A DNA stretch of 64,000 bases, taken from contig NZ_CP157210.1 of NCBI RefSeq assembly GCF_046736345.1, forward strand, positions 1,364,001 through 1,428,000, in the 5' to 3' direction. Both the position numbers and the translations under genes were made by a program. This document shows positions 9,041 to 18,687 of this stretch, piece after piece. This DNA is from Hyphococcus formosus (lineage in GTDB: Bacteria > Pseudomonadota > Alphaproteobacteria > Caulobacterales > Parvularculaceae). Under the pieces are notes generated by a model, which saw only the letters and a list, made by a program, of their open reading frames with translations, was not told where the DNA came from and did not search any database. Position 1 is the first letter of the stretch. Every line of letters starts with the position of its first letter.

Positions 9041-11140
9041 TCAATTCGCCCCCGAATTGGACCGCACTCCAACCGCTGACAATAGGTCATCCGGCTCGTA
9101 AATTTTGTTCCGCATTATAATAAATTCTATATCGCGCACTGCACTTATGTCATCCAATGGGTTTGAATTTAGCAATACCATGTCCGCGCGTTTACCGACG
9201 GTAATAGAACCAACGGCATCTTCTTGCCCAATAACACGCGCAGCATCAATCGTTGCAATTTTGAGAATATCTGCATTCGGAATACCTGACTGCGCGTAGA
9301 GCTCCAGTTCCCTATGAAAGGCGAAGCCCGGCAGCGCATCAGTCCCCGCAATTAACTGTACGCCACCTTCATGGAGCTTGCGAACAAACGCGAGTGAATT
9401 TTCCTGCGACTGCGCCCACGCTTCTGCATTCTCATCGGTTATTTCAAAACCGGGAGAAAGCGCTGAACGATATTCACCGATCGGAAAGCGATTTATTACC
9501 TCAGTGAATAATGGATTTGGCTGCCCCGCATGATGGCCAATCATCGAGTCAAAAACGGCAACTGTCGGATCCACGACGACATCATTCGAAGCCAGTAGTG
9601 CGATGAAACTTTCTATGTTCTCACTCTCGAGATCTACATTTCCCGCCTCATCGCCATAAAGATAAAACCGCAAACGTGTGCGCGTATCATCCTCGTCGCC
9701 CGCCAGGAAGTTCAGGAAAAGAAAATTTATATGGGAAATTTCGTCATAACCGACACGCACGGCCTTTTCCGCCGTCATAAATGCCGGAATATGCCCACCA
9801 ATCCGAAGCCCCTTTTCATGGGCGAATTTTGTTAACGCTGGCACCCAATCCGGTGAGATCGAGCTATAAAGCTTGATCTGTATATAGCCATTATCTGCAT
9901 ACCACTCGATTCTCTCTAGCGCTTCATTGAGCGTTTCGACGGCACGGGTCTCTGCAAATGGGCTTTTTTGGTCAATGAATCCGGCTGCGTAAACATTTGG
10001 CCCAACGAGGACGCCATCATCAAAATTGCTCTTTGCCCGCTTAAGTGCGTCGTGATCGCTACCCATATCGCGAACGGTGGTTACACCGCCGGCGACATTG
10101 AATATTCCGCCATAATACCCGAAGAATTCAACATGGCCGTGCATATCCCATAGCCCCGGAATTAGTGTTTTTCCGGTACCATCGATCTTTTTCGCATTGC
10201 TTAATTCGATGGGGTCATTCGAAATTGTGGTGATAACGCCGTTTTCGCTAACGACATTTTGCGCCAGCAAAAGTTCACCGGCTTCGACATCGACCACATT
10301 CACATTGCTGATCAGAATTGGCCTTGAAACGTCCTCAACTTTATCCGATGCAATGCTTTGATAATATTTTTCCTCAAATTCGTTTTGGATTTCTTTGAGC
10401 GAATTTCGGACCTCATCACCCCAGCCCGTTTGTTGGAGCGTCATTCCCCAAAAATTAAAGGCAAAGAAGTTCTGATTTTCATCGAGCCATACATAGGTCG
10501 GTGCAAATTCAAGCCCTGTGATCGCATATAAACTTACAACCGCCTTCGTCTTGCCTTTCTGGATCGGTTTCTCCGTTAATTTTCGGACCCGCGCCTCTCC
10601 GCTCGGCAAAAGCGATACGGCACCGTCGGCATTATTCGTCGCGATCCTGATAATCCCGGCCAGTGTCTCCGTCGCGCCACTTCGCGCGGGAACGTAAAAC
10701 GCCTTTCCGTCCGTTGCGACTTCCCCCGTTTCCGCGGGGTTTCTCCATTTCGCGACCCCATCCTCGATGCGGAAGGTTTCATCAATTTGCGCGCCAAATG
10801 CCGATGTTCCCGCTAGCGACTGCAATACGACATATCCGTCATCGGAAAACTGCATCCTATTGTCGAGCGTAAAATCGCGATTGTTCCACTGAAGCCGCAT
10901 GGTCGAATGCCGCGATCCGTCCTTTTCAATGGTGAGCGTTTGCTCCCCTGCCGGGGTGTCGCCATTAAACCATTCATATTCGACGATAACCGGAAACGCG
11001 TCGCTGGTCGCACTATCAGACTGAATATCGCCACAGCCCGAAAGCAATACGCCCGCAAATATTGCTGCTATTGCGATCCGTCGTTTGACACCTGTCATAA
11101 ACATATCGTGGATTTCTTTTCGGATTTGTATCGAACGCAT
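9041..11140 (-). CDS. Lipoprotein metal-dependent amidohydrolase with extra N-terminal domain
   Basis: A 699-residue protein with a lipobox (LLSGC) near residue 36. The first roughly 270 residues form a beta-rich domain with no family I recognise. The C-terminal half is an imidazolonepropionase-like amidohydrolase: LIPGLWDMHGHVEFF carries the HxH pair, DEISHINFLF and the GGHIPAF segment supply histidines, and IAGTDALPG the Asp. The C-terminal GKRADMVLLNSNP is typical. The start at 11140 has a GGAA seven bases upstream; ATGs at 11104 or 11098 would give a shorter n-region. It sits among other exported amidohydrolases in module 1, consistent with periplasmic amide or peptide hydrolysis. Confidence 0.85.
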   Translation of the reverse strand: MRSIQIRKEIHDMFMTGVKRRIAIAAIFAGVLLSGCGDIQSDSATSDAFPVIVEYEWFNGDTPAGEQTLTIEKDGSRHSTMRLQWNNRDFTLDNRMQFSDDGYVVLQSLAGTSAFGAQIDETFRIEDGVAKWRNPAETGEVATDGKAFYVPARSGATETLAGIIRIATNNADGAVSLLPSGEARVRKLTEKPIQKGKTKAVVSLYAITGLEFAPTYVWLDENQNFFAFNFWGMTLQQTGWGDEVRNSLKEIQNEFEEKYYQSIASDKVEDVSRPILISNVNVVDVEAGELLLAQNVVSENGVITTISNDPIELSNAKKIDGTGKTLIPGLWDMHGHVEFFGYYGGIFNVAGGVTTVRDMGSDHDALKRAKSNFDDGVLVGPNVYAAGFIDQKSPFAETRAVETLNEALERIEWYADNGYIQIKLYSSISPDWVPALTKFAHEKGLRIGGHIPAFMTAEKAVRVGYDEISHINFLFLNFLAGDEDDTRTRLRFYLYGDEAGNVDLESENIESFIALLASNDVVVDPTVAVFDSMIGHHAGQPNPLFTEVINRFPIGEYRSALSPGFEITDENAEAWAQSQENSLAFVRKLHEGGVQLIAGTDALPGFAFHRELELYAQSGIPNADILKIATIDAARVIGQEDAVGSITVGKRADMVLLNSNPLDDISAVRDIEFIIMRNKIYEPDDLLSAVGVRSNSGAN

Positions 11141-11257
11141 ATTTCATTCCGTTCTTCGTTCAGTGCCCGTAAATTCTTTTTATTATTGCCGCTCAAAACA
11201 TTTGAGTTTCAAGTCAAGTGACCGAGAAGGCCGCAAGCGTGCACCTAGCTCCCTATA

Positions 11258-14200
11258 TCACTCAGGAAGGTCTTCGTGATGCCATGCTTTTGAACGCTTC
11301 TTCTTGTCGGGCCAAATCTCGTTCAGCGTATCGCCATCGTAGATTCTACCGTTCTTGATCACATATTCTATGGACCGCGCATTTTTTATATCCGTGAGCG
11401 GATTGTCACGAAGAATCACTAGGTCGGCGAGCTTACCCGTTTCAAGGGTACCGATATCCGCTGAGCGCCCGATTATCTCGCTTCCCATTCTGGTTGCCGC
11501 TTGCAAGACTTCGTGGGGAGATAATCCGCCTGAAGCTAAGGCCTCCATCTCCCAATGATATCCGAGGCCCTGAAATTCCGCATGGCTACCGACACCAATC
11601 ACGCCACCCGCGCGGTAAATATCCCGGATTACCTTTGCCGTCTGCGGAAAGGACTGCTCTTCTGGGCGAACCCATTTCGCGGCACTGGCACGTGTATCCT
11701 TTACATAATGCGGCATGAACCGCGATACTTTGGGGTTGTCATGGGGCGGATCAGTAACAAAGAAATAGTCTTTCGCCGTCGACCCGCCGCCATTTGGATC
11801 AATCATCAATGTAGGCGTGTAACCAATTTTCGTTTCGGCTAGAAGACGCACGACATCATCAAAAAGCGGAACGACGGGGATCGTATGTTCATTGCCGGCA
11901 AACCCGTCAATCGCGTGTGTGATATCCAATGAATAATCGTCACCACCCTCGGTCGTGACGACGACACCATATTTATCCGCTGCCTGGACCATCCACTGAC
12001 GCTGCTCGCGGTCGCCGATGAAATAAGATTTGATATTATGCGTTCGATATTTCTCCGCATATTTTTTTACGAGATCATCCGCCATTTGCTGCGAACGTAT
12101 TTGTGTGTTCGGGAACATTCCCTGCCCGACCGACCAAGCGCGCGGGCCAACCATTAACCCCGCATCGATGAGGTCTTGATAGGCGAACATATCTTGATCC
12201 ATTGCCTGCGGATCAAGACCAGAAGTTACCCCGAAGGCGAGCGATATTAGAAAGCTCCAATTTTCCAGATCAAGCACATCATGACGAATTTCGTACCAAT
12301 GCGCATGGGTATCGACGAAGCCCGGCGTGATAAATGCACCCTCAAGGTCGAATGTTTTATCGACCTCAGGCACATCGAAGCTGTCGCGCGCTCCAATAGC
12401 GATAATTCTATTATTGCGGATTAGGATATCAGCATTTTCGATGATTTCGTCGCCGCGCATCGTGATGGCGGTGCCGCCGCGCAGCAATGTCGACCCGGTT
12501 GGTATATCTCGCGGACGCTCGACAATAATTTCTACAGGTTCGACGACATCATCCGCGTCTGTTTGCGGCATAGCTACCAAAGATTTTATATCGTCGACGG
12601 ATAGCTTATAAAAGCTGGACCCTACGGCCCAATAAAACGCTTTACCGTCTTTAGACCAGCCGTAATAGTCCGCACCAAAACGAGATATCTTCTTGACCTG
12701 CTGATCTTCTGCACCGAAAACATCAATTACCGGTGTCTCTTCAGTATCGTCCGGAATTGCCGCCAGAAATAATTGATTAGCTGACGTGGTGAGAAGCCAT
12801 TTTCCATCTGGACTGAAAACCACATTGTTGACCGGATATGGCGAGCCTGCACGTGTCCATGCGTGCCGTCCATCAATGCGAAAATGTGATTTTTCATCGA
12901 TCCCGGTGCCATCATTACCTGATGCCAAGACAGACTTTACCCCCTCAGGCGTTGTATAAAAAACGCGCTCGATATTGTCAGTTACGAATGGCCGCTCCGC
13001 ACCCGTACCCGCATGGGTGATGACTTGCGGCTCTCCGCCATTCGTCGGAACTTTTACCAAATTGGAAAATCGGCGCGGCGTGACTTCCTCCTGTAGGCCC
13101 ATCCGCTCGTGATTGTTCGAGCTTAACGCATATATCCACTGGCCATCAGGCGAGAAAACCGGATCGCTATAGAAGTGACCGACCGGCGTTAAGCGTTGCG
13201 CCTTGCCCCCAGCCGCCGGCTTTTTCCAAATTGCGCCGCCATTTTTCGCGTCCCAGGTCACATAGGTGATCCAGCGCCCGTCCGGCGACCAATTCGGTTG
13301 AAACTCGCCTATCGTGTCTGCGTTAAGCTCCTCGACAGCTCCTGAGGCAATGTCATAAAGATGTAGCTTAGCAAAGGCAGAGAAGGCAATCTTTTTGCTA
13401 TCTGGAGACAAAACGGGGTCTTGAACCAATCGCGCGCGAACCGGTCCGGTTTCGACCTGCTTCACCGGGCGATCGAAAGTAGCAATCCCGATATCAAGAT
13501 CCGCCGTAAACGGAATTATTTTCTGCTTTGAAGATTTAACATTGATTTTCGTCAGCTTCCCGCCGATGGACGCAACAATATATTTGCTATCCGAGGTAAA
13601 ACTATAGGCAGGTAGAATATCACTATTAAAACTGGCATCACGGTTGTCGCGCTGCACCGGATACGCCAACCAGCGATCTTCGCCTGTTTCCAAATTCCGT
13701 AGACGCAATCCAGTTTCACCGTCAAACCGCGTGCCATAGGTGAGCCATTCCCCATTCGGAGATAATTGCGGGCGGAATGCACCGCTCAACGCAGTGACAA
13801 CCGATGTCACTTTTTTCGTTTCTAAATTGTATCGCGCAATTTGCCATGCGGGAATGGAATAAAGTGTTGCGGCAGAAGTATCTAAATTCGCGAAGTAAAG
13901 TGACCGCCCGTCGCGCGATGCTACCGCGCCCAATGCGTGGAACTTATCGCGCGATCCGTCGTCAAATACCTTTTTCCCTTCGCCACTGGCCACATCAAAT
14001 TGCCATAACTGGTATGGTGTATGGCGACCAAGTCGTTTTGAGGCATAGATTGTTTTTCCATCCGCAGACCACGCTGGTGATGTAAAATGCGACGCATCCT
14101 CACTGCTTGAAATTTGTCTTGCTGTTGATCCGTCGACAGCAATTATCCAGATATTCTCACTGCCCGATATATCGCTAACGAAGGCGATTGATTTTCCATC

Positions 14201-14506
14201 GGGAGAGAACGCAGGTTGTGTTTCATAGGCCATACCGCCACGGAGTAATTTCGCCTCTCCGCCACTGATTGGGAGTGTGAATAGGTCGCCCAAAATATCA
14301 AATACGATGACCTTACCGTCGGGACTTATATTGACCGACATCCATGTTCCCTCGTCTACCTCGAAGGAAAGTTCTCGCGTCGGCTCCAATGCCAGACCCG
14401 ATTGGTTCTCGGGTGTTGCCGCGCCGGCAATCGAAAATGAAAGCAATGCCGTAAGGAGGAGGATCGACAACTTATAGAAAGATAAAAATTTACTAGCGGT
14501 TATCAT
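11258..14506 (-). CDS. Exported TolB-like propeller / amidohydrolase fusion (module 1 copy)
   Basis: From the ATG at 14506 (AGGA nine bases upstream, compact Sec signal ending IAGAA) the product is 1,082 residues. The first two thirds are tandem WD40-like PD40/TolB repeats with the recurring SPDGK/WSPDGR blade motif (for example FSPDGKSIAF, WSPDGRWITY, FSPDGQWIYA). The last third is an amidohydrolase: TPGFVDTHAHWYEIRHD carries HxH near residue 730. In the last-ligand position it has GVGSHAEFQGLGYHWE, the Ser-His version, not Thr-Asp. A paralogue lies at 53735-56761. A good sigma70-like promoter precedes it. The substrate is not predictable; propeller domains in such fusions are thought to gate or bind peptides. 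Confidence 0.88.
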   Translation of the reverse strand: MITASKFLSFYKLSILLLTALLSFSIAGAATPENQSGLALEPTRELSFEVDEGTWMSVNISPDGKVIVFDILGDLFTLPISGGEAKLLRGGMAYETQPAFSPDGKSIAFVSDISGSENIWIIAVDGSTARQISSSEDASHFTSPAWSADGKTIYASKRLGRHTPYQLWQFDVASGEGKKVFDDGSRDKFHALGAVASRDGRSLYFANLDTSAATLYSIPAWQIARYNLETKKVTSVVTALSGAFRPQLSPNGEWLTYGTRFDGETGLRLRNLETGEDRWLAYPVQRDNRDASFNSDILPAYSFTSDSKYIVASIGGKLTKINVKSSKQKIIPFTADLDIGIATFDRPVKQVETGPVRARLVQDPVLSPDSKKIAFSAFAKLHLYDIASGAVEELNADTIGEFQPNWSPDGRWITYVTWDAKNGGAIWKKPAAGGKAQRLTPVGHFYSDPVFSPDGQWIYALSSNNHERMGLQEEVTPRRFSNLVKVPTNGGEPQVITHAGTGAERPFVTDNIERVFYTTPEGVKSVLASGNDGTGIDEKSHFRIDGRHAWTRAGSPYPVNNVVFSPDGKWLLTTSANQLFLAAIPDDTEETPVIDVFGAEDQQVKKISRFGADYYGWSKDGKAFYWAVGSSFYKLSVDDIKSLVAMPQTDADDVVEPVEIIVERPRDIPTGSTLLRGGTAITMRGDEIIENADILIRNNRIIAIGARDSFDVPEVDKTFDLEGAFITPGFVDTHAHWYEIRHDVLDLENWSFLISLAFGVTSGLDPQAMDQDMFAYQDLIDAGLMVGPRAWSVGQGMFPNTQIRSQQMADDLVKKYAEKYRTHNIKSYFIGDREQRQWMVQAADKYGVVVTTEGGDDYSLDITHAIDGFAGNEHTIPVVPLFDDVVRLLAETKIGYTPTLMIDPNGGGSTAKDYFFVTDPPHDNPKVSRFMPHYVKDTRASAAKWVRPEEQSFPQTAKVIRDIYRAGGVIGVGSHAEFQGLGYHWEMEALASGGLSPHEVLQAATRMGSEIIGRSADIGTLETGKLADLVILRDNPLTDIKNARSIEYVIKNGRIYDGDTLNEIWPDKKKRSKAWHHEDLPE

Positions 14507-14593
14507 TCTGAAGGTCCTGTCGATCCTGGATATGGTCAGCGGCTTCACCGGTCGTTTCATACGTCATCTAATCGTCACCGCGTGGATTGGTCT

Positions 14594-14623
14594 ATTAAAG
14601 TTACAGCCGTGTATCGCTGACAA
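14594..14623 (-). promoter_or_regulatory. Sigma70-like promoter for the propeller/amidohydrolase gene
   Basis: On the minus strand TTGTCA (14623-14618) is followed after 18 bp by TTTAAT (14599-14594), each one base off consensus. The predicted start site is about 80 bases upstream of the ATG at 14506. Confidence 0.5.
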
Positions 14624-14682
14624 CAAGCAACCGCATCAAGCAAAACAGGACTATGACTGAATTTTCGTGGCCCGAGTGATAT

Positions 14683-14718
14683 GACGAGGCATGAGCGTAT
14701 TTGCCACAATGCCTCGTC
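14683..14718 (-). terminator. Perfect 10-bp stem-loop after the TonB receptor gene
   Basis: GACGAGGCAT (14683-14692) and ATGCCTCGTC (14709-14718) are exact reverse complements with a 16-base loop. The hairpin lies 47 bp beyond the receptor stop. No T-run follows it on the minus strand, so it may be a Rho-assisted end or an mRNA-stabilising hairpin. Confidence 0.45.
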
Positions 14719-14765
14719 GGAGTTGAACCAGCCAAATCGATCATTTGACCGATGTAGTCATGTTA

Positions 14766-16925
14766 TTAGAAACGGCGCGTAATTGTACCGGTGATGAGAC
14801 GCCGTGAACCATAGAAGCAATTCGCCGTGCTACTGCAACGATCAATGAATTTTTTATCGGTGAAGTTACTGGCGTTAACCGAGAAGCGCCAATCATTCAC
14901 GTCATAATGCACGATCGCATCAAAGAGCGTGATCGCTTCACTTTCGAACGTGTTTGCAACATCGCCGAACTGTTTACCGCGATAACGAACACCGACCCCG
15001 GCACCGAAGCCTGCTAATGGCCCCGTTTGGAACGTATAGTCTGCAAGGAATGACGCCACCGTGCGCGGAACCGCACGAAGCTCTTTACCAAGATTTGCCG
15101 TGTTACTCTTGGTCACTTCCGTATCGGTGTAGGTAAAGGCTGCGTTCAATGAAAGACGCTCATAAATTCGCGCAGCGGCTTCGACCTCAACACCCTTCAC
15201 TTCGACTTCACCGGTCTGAATATTAAACCCAGGGTGATCCGGATCGGCCGTAGCGATATTTTCTTGGGTAATGCGATAGACAGCCGCAGACGCGAACAAA
15301 TCTACGCCCTTCGGCAGATTACGTCCGTCATACTTTAAACCGCCTTCGATTTGGTTGCCGGTTGTCGGTTCAAAAATGTTGCCCGCGAAATCTGCACCCG
15401 CCAATGGGCTAAACGATTTCGATGCTTGCACATATGGCGTAATACCATTTTCAAAAACATAGTTCACACCGGCGCGGTATGAAAATGCGTCCTGACTGGT
15501 TTTCGTTGAAGACGCAGGATCTCTTGAAAAGAAGTCCTCACGCGCGCTGAGTGTCACGATCAAATTATCGAGACGAATTTGATCCTGCACATAAACACCG
15601 ACTTGACTTTGTGTTTCATCGACAAACGGGAAGATAGTCGGGTCATCGGTAACCACCGCGTCATAGACCGGGTCGAATAGGTCAATCGATGGTGCGAGAC
15701 TAAAGCCAAACTCTGAATATCCATTGTAATGACGATAATCGACACCCACGATCATTGCATGTTCGAGCGCACCCGTATCAAACTTTAGATTCGCGCGAGA
15801 ATCGACACTTGTCGTTTTGATGTCCTCATTGAAAGGGAAATCATAGCGGATGACCGTACGATAGTCGTCTGGCACGCCATCAAAATCAGCGTCCAACAAT
15901 CCGGCACCGTAGATCGCCCGTGAGAAGACTTCGACGTCGAAGTGCTTCATGTTTTGCTCAAGCGTAAGCCAGTCATTGACCTCATGAACCAATTCATAGC
16001 CGACGCTATACTGTTTCCGGTCAAAGAAATTTACACCGGTCTCACCAAGGTTACGACCGACTGGCACTTCACCAAGCGGGTTTGGCAAGATCGTACCAAA
16101 GGCCGGCAAGAAACCTGTACTCTGATTGTCGAGATGGTCTTCCTGAAAATTCGCCAGTAAAGTCAGGCTCGTTGCCGGCGAGAAATCGAAGGTGATTGCC
16201 GGCGCGACGTAAACCCGCTCCGAGTCCAGAAAGTCCACCTGCGTTCCGCGATCACGATAAAGCGCAGTCAGGCGAACAGATACCGTGTCAGAGATCGGAC
16301 CAGTAATGTCACCATTGAACTGCAGGTGATTATATTCGCCAGCCTGAAAGCCTAGCTCCGCGCTAAAATCATTTTCCGGTCGACGGCTGGTCATATTCAC
16401 AATCCCGCCGGGAGGCGATTCACCATAAAGGCTGGATGCTGACCCTTTTAGGATTTCGACGGACTCAAAGCCGTATAAATCAGTACCGGAATTGTTTACC
16501 GATGCAATCGGCGCGCGAACACCATCAATAAACTGAACTGGATCAAAGCCGCGAACAGTCAACCAGTCATAACGCTCATCCGGACCAAATGCCTCGCCTA
16601 CCGCACCAGAGACGTAGCGCATTGCTTCGTTTAGACTGTCGAAATTCAATAGATCAATCATGTCGCGTGAAATGACCGCAACAGACTGCGGCGTTTCGAC
16701 TAGCGGAATATCCGCTTTATTTGCGGAGCGCCCACCAACCGAAACATAATTCGGTGCAGTAACAATGATCTCATCAACTTCATTTGTTTCTACTGAATCT
16801 GATTGATCATCTTGCGCATATGCCGCCATTGAAAGCGATGTCGTGCCTAGCAAAAGGCTCGTTAATATTGTTCCCCTGACTTTTCGCGAAGCACGCATTC
16901 GGCTCATCCTTTTTACCATTGCCAT
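14766..16925 (-). CDS. TonB-dependent siderophore-type receptor (module 1)
   Basis: From the ATG at 16925 (AGGGGA seven bases upstream; an upstream TTG is less likely) it has 719 residues. A signal peptide ends AAYAQ and a TonB-box-like DEIIVTAPN follows. The plug domain contains the siderophore-receptor hallmark VEILKGSASSLYGESPPGG. The barrel ends ITGTITRRF, with a terminal Phe; a late extracellular loop has a close Cys pair (DRCSSTANCFYG). It is divergent from an AraC-type regulator, suggesting local control. No clear Fur box was found upstream. The ligand is unknown; family members import ferric siderophores, but the amidohydrolase-rich context leaves other amides possible. Confidence 0.9.
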   Translation of the reverse strand: MAMVKRMSRMRASRKVRGTILTSLLLGTTSLSMAAYAQDDQSDSVETNEVDEIIVTAPNYVSVGGRSANKADIPLVETPQSVAVISRDMIDLLNFDSLNEAMRYVSGAVGEAFGPDERYDWLTVRGFDPVQFIDGVRAPIASVNNSGTDLYGFESVEILKGSASSLYGESPPGGIVNMTSRRPENDFSAELGFQAGEYNHLQFNGDITGPISDTVSVRLTALYRDRGTQVDFLDSERVYVAPAITFDFSPATSLTLLANFQEDHLDNQSTGFLPAFGTILPNPLGEVPVGRNLGETGVNFFDRKQYSVGYELVHEVNDWLTLEQNMKHFDVEVFSRAIYGAGLLDADFDGVPDDYRTVIRYDFPFNEDIKTTSVDSRANLKFDTGALEHAMIVGVDYRHYNGYSEFGFSLAPSIDLFDPVYDAVVTDDPTIFPFVDETQSQVGVYVQDQIRLDNLIVTLSAREDFFSRDPASSTKTSQDAFSYRAGVNYVFENGITPYVQASKSFSPLAGADFAGNIFEPTTGNQIEGGLKYDGRNLPKGVDLFASAAVYRITQENIATADPDHPGFNIQTGEVEVKGVEVEAAARIYERLSLNAAFTYTDTEVTKSNTANLGKELRAVPRTVASFLADYTFQTGPLAGFGAGVGVRYRGKQFGDVANTFESEAITLFDAIVHYDVNDWRFSVNASNFTDKKFIDRCSSTANCFYGSRRLITGTITRRF

Positions 16926-17270
16926 CTCAAAATCCCCTGCCAATTTTTATATTGATTTGAACGCCTATACACTGAGGTGTGTTAAGGGAAATCGCTCCCG
17001 CGAGAAGGCCATTGATTATCTAAAAGGCGCCATTTGATGCGTCGGCTCCATGTAAATTGGCCAAAAACTCTACATTATGCGGACAATCTTTCGCGCCCAG
17101 TCATGCGTTTCATGCTTTATTCGGCATTATTGTTTCGGCATTCACATCGCCTGTTAGGCCCCTATCAATTCGCGAAATTGGTTTGTTCTGCATCTCTTTG
17201 CAATTGACATTAATCTAAACCATCCATAGCATTCATCGACAATAGTTGCGTTTTTGTCGAGATTGGGCCA
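16926..17270. promoter_or_regulatory. Divergent control region between TonB receptor and AraC regulator
   Basis: This 345-bp region carries a direct repeat TTCGGCAT-N6-TTCGGCAT (17120-17141) near its centre, preceded by two CATGC boxes. Close to the araC-type gene it has an inverted repeat TCGACAA/TTGTCGA (17236-17242 and 17254-17260). The direct repeat is a candidate binding site for the AraC-type protein and the inverted repeat may form a leader hairpin. No Fur-box-like sequence was recognised. Confidence 0.4.
17204..17232 (+). promoter_or_regulatory. Sigma70-like promoter for the AraC-type gene
   Basis: TTGACA (17204-17209, a consensus -35) is followed after 17 bp by TAGCAT (17227-17232). 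The implied transcript starts about 30 bases before the ATG at 17271. Confidence 0.5.
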
Positions 17271-18059
17271 ATGGCAGAATTTGATATAAGCACCGATTTT
17301 GATCATTTGCCGGTGATCGGATTAGCCGAGGAATATCAACCGAGCGAAGTACACTCAACGCACTCCCATCGCCGCGCGCAGCTGCTTTATGCGTCATCGG
17401 GCGTAATGTCCGTGACAGTCAGTTCTGCCAATTACACTATCCCGCCGCAACGCGCGCTCTGGATCCCCGCGAATGTCCCGCACGAAGTGTCCTGCCGGGG
17501 GCACGTGTCGCTCAGGACTTTGTATTTTAATGACGAGCTTGCAGCACGGGTCGAGCAGGAATCCTTCATCGTTGAAGTTTCCGATTTTCTCAAAGCGCTC
17601 ATATTAGAATTAGTTCGATTAGGAACAACCAATTCATATGGCAAGCGCAGCCAGTTGATTACGGAATTGTTGCTTGGTGAATTGATTTCTATGCCGCCGG
17701 CCCCCTGCACCGTCCCGCTACCGGAAGATTTCCGGCTACGGCGCGTGTGTCAGCACATTCTTGAAGACCCCTCCAATAAACTGACCCTCGATGATCTCGC
17801 GGCCATTGCAGGCATGGGGCGGCGTACTTTCTCTAGACTTTTTAAAGTCCAGACAGGCGTTGGGGTCGCTGCATGGTGGCGACAAGTGCGTTTAATGGAG
17901 GCGCTATCAATGCTCTCCTCCGGTGAACGCGTGACAACAGTCGCGTTGGCCGTCGGTTACGAAAGCCCGAGCGCCTTTACCTCAGTCTTTCAGAAAACTT
18001 TCGGCATGTCGCCAAGCGAATACCGCTCATCGGAAGTCATTCAGCACACACAGCAATAG
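17271..18059 (+). CDS. AraC-family transcriptional regulator with cupin sensor domain
   Basis: A 262-residue protein. The N-terminal cupin-like AraC_binding domain includes THSHRRAQLLYASSGVMSV and IPPQRALWIPANVPHEV, the fold of AraC regulators that bind small ligands. The C-terminal double helix-turn-helix runs from about residue 160, with LTLDDLAAIAGMGRRTFSRL in the first HTH and VALAVGYESPSAFTSVFQ followed by GMSPSEYR in the second. It is transcribed away from the TonB receptor, so it probably controls the receptor and perhaps the hydrolase and permease genes. The inducer is unknown. Confidence 0.9.
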   Translation: MAEFDISTDFDHLPVIGLAEEYQPSEVHSTHSHRRAQLLYASSGVMSVTVSSANYTIPPQRALWIPANVPHEVSCRGHVSLRTLYFNDELAARVEQESFIVEVSDFLKALILELVRLGTTNSYGKRSQLITELLLGELISMPPAPCTVPLPEDFRLRRVCQHILEDPSNKLTLDDLAAIAGMGRRTFSRLFKVQTGVGVAAWWRQVRLMEALSMLSSGERVTTVALAVGYESPSAFTSVFQKTFGMSPSEYRSSEVIQHTQQ

Positions 18060-18082
18060 CAGTGTTTGCGTAGAACGATTGT

Positions 18083-18679
18083 TTAGCGCTCTCTAAAACG
18101 CCTCATCCATTGAACCATGGATGGATCAGACATGTGTTCAACTATATCTGAAAATACTTCGTCGTTTTCATCTTGCCCAAGCTTGAATACGCCGCGGACA
18201 GACCGAACCGAAGCCCGGAAAGGAATGACCATCTCGGCTAGGCCTTTATACCGTTCGCCAATCTGGGAAATAGTCCAATCACTGTTCTGCTTATCTTCCT
18301 GAAACTTGGCCAATCGCTCTAACGCTTCATCAATGGACAACGCTTCAAATTCGATTTTTGCGTTGATTGAAACCCGCGCATAATTCCATGTGGGTGCCCA
18401 GTCTGGCTTTCTGATCCATGAAGGCGAAACATACGCTTGCGGCCCTTGAAACAGAATACTCGCCTCGCCCAAAGTTTTTAAAGCGTCGTGTAATGGGTTT
18501 TTGCGAGCCATATGACCGATCAGACTCGAAAGTTCTCCATCAGCATTCAATTCGGCGATGAGCGGCAACAGCGCACCCTTGTGACCTTCGTCACCGATCG
18601 GTTGCACCCACGCTAAAGGATACTCCGCAATAAGCGCGGAAATGTCATTATCGTCATAGTGTTCAAAAATTGACGGCAC
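18083..18679 (-). CDS. PaiB-like FMN-binding protein
   Basis: This 198-residue protein belongs to the FMN_bind_2/PaiB family, shown by PLAWVQPIGDEGHKGALLPL, the GHMARKNPLHDAL segment, LFQGPQAYVSPSW and PTWNYARV. B. subtilis PaiB was described as a negative regulator of sporulation and protease genes; most homologues are simply flavin-binding split-barrel proteins. The GTG at 18679 is chosen because family proteins begin near this PSIFE segment and a GGGGA lies upstream; a longer frame opening at 18724 overlaps the previous gene. It is the last gene of a four-gene operon with esterase, permease and epimerase. Confidence 0.82.
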   Translation of the reverse strand: MPSIFEHYDDNDISALIAEYPLAWVQPIGDEGHKGALLPLIAELNADGELSSLIGHMARKNPLHDALKTLGEASILFQGPQAYVSPSWIRKPDWAPTWNYARVSINAKIEFEALSIDEALERLAKFQEDKQNSDWTISQIGERYKGLAEMVIPFRASVRSVRGVFKLGQDENDEVFSDIVEHMSDPSMVQWMRRFRER

Positions 18680-18687
18680 GATTAGCG

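Noticed and set aside
16926..17270. Fur box before the module 1 siderophore-type receptor
   Set aside because: Only scattered GATTATC-like pieces, with no 19-bp palindromic match.
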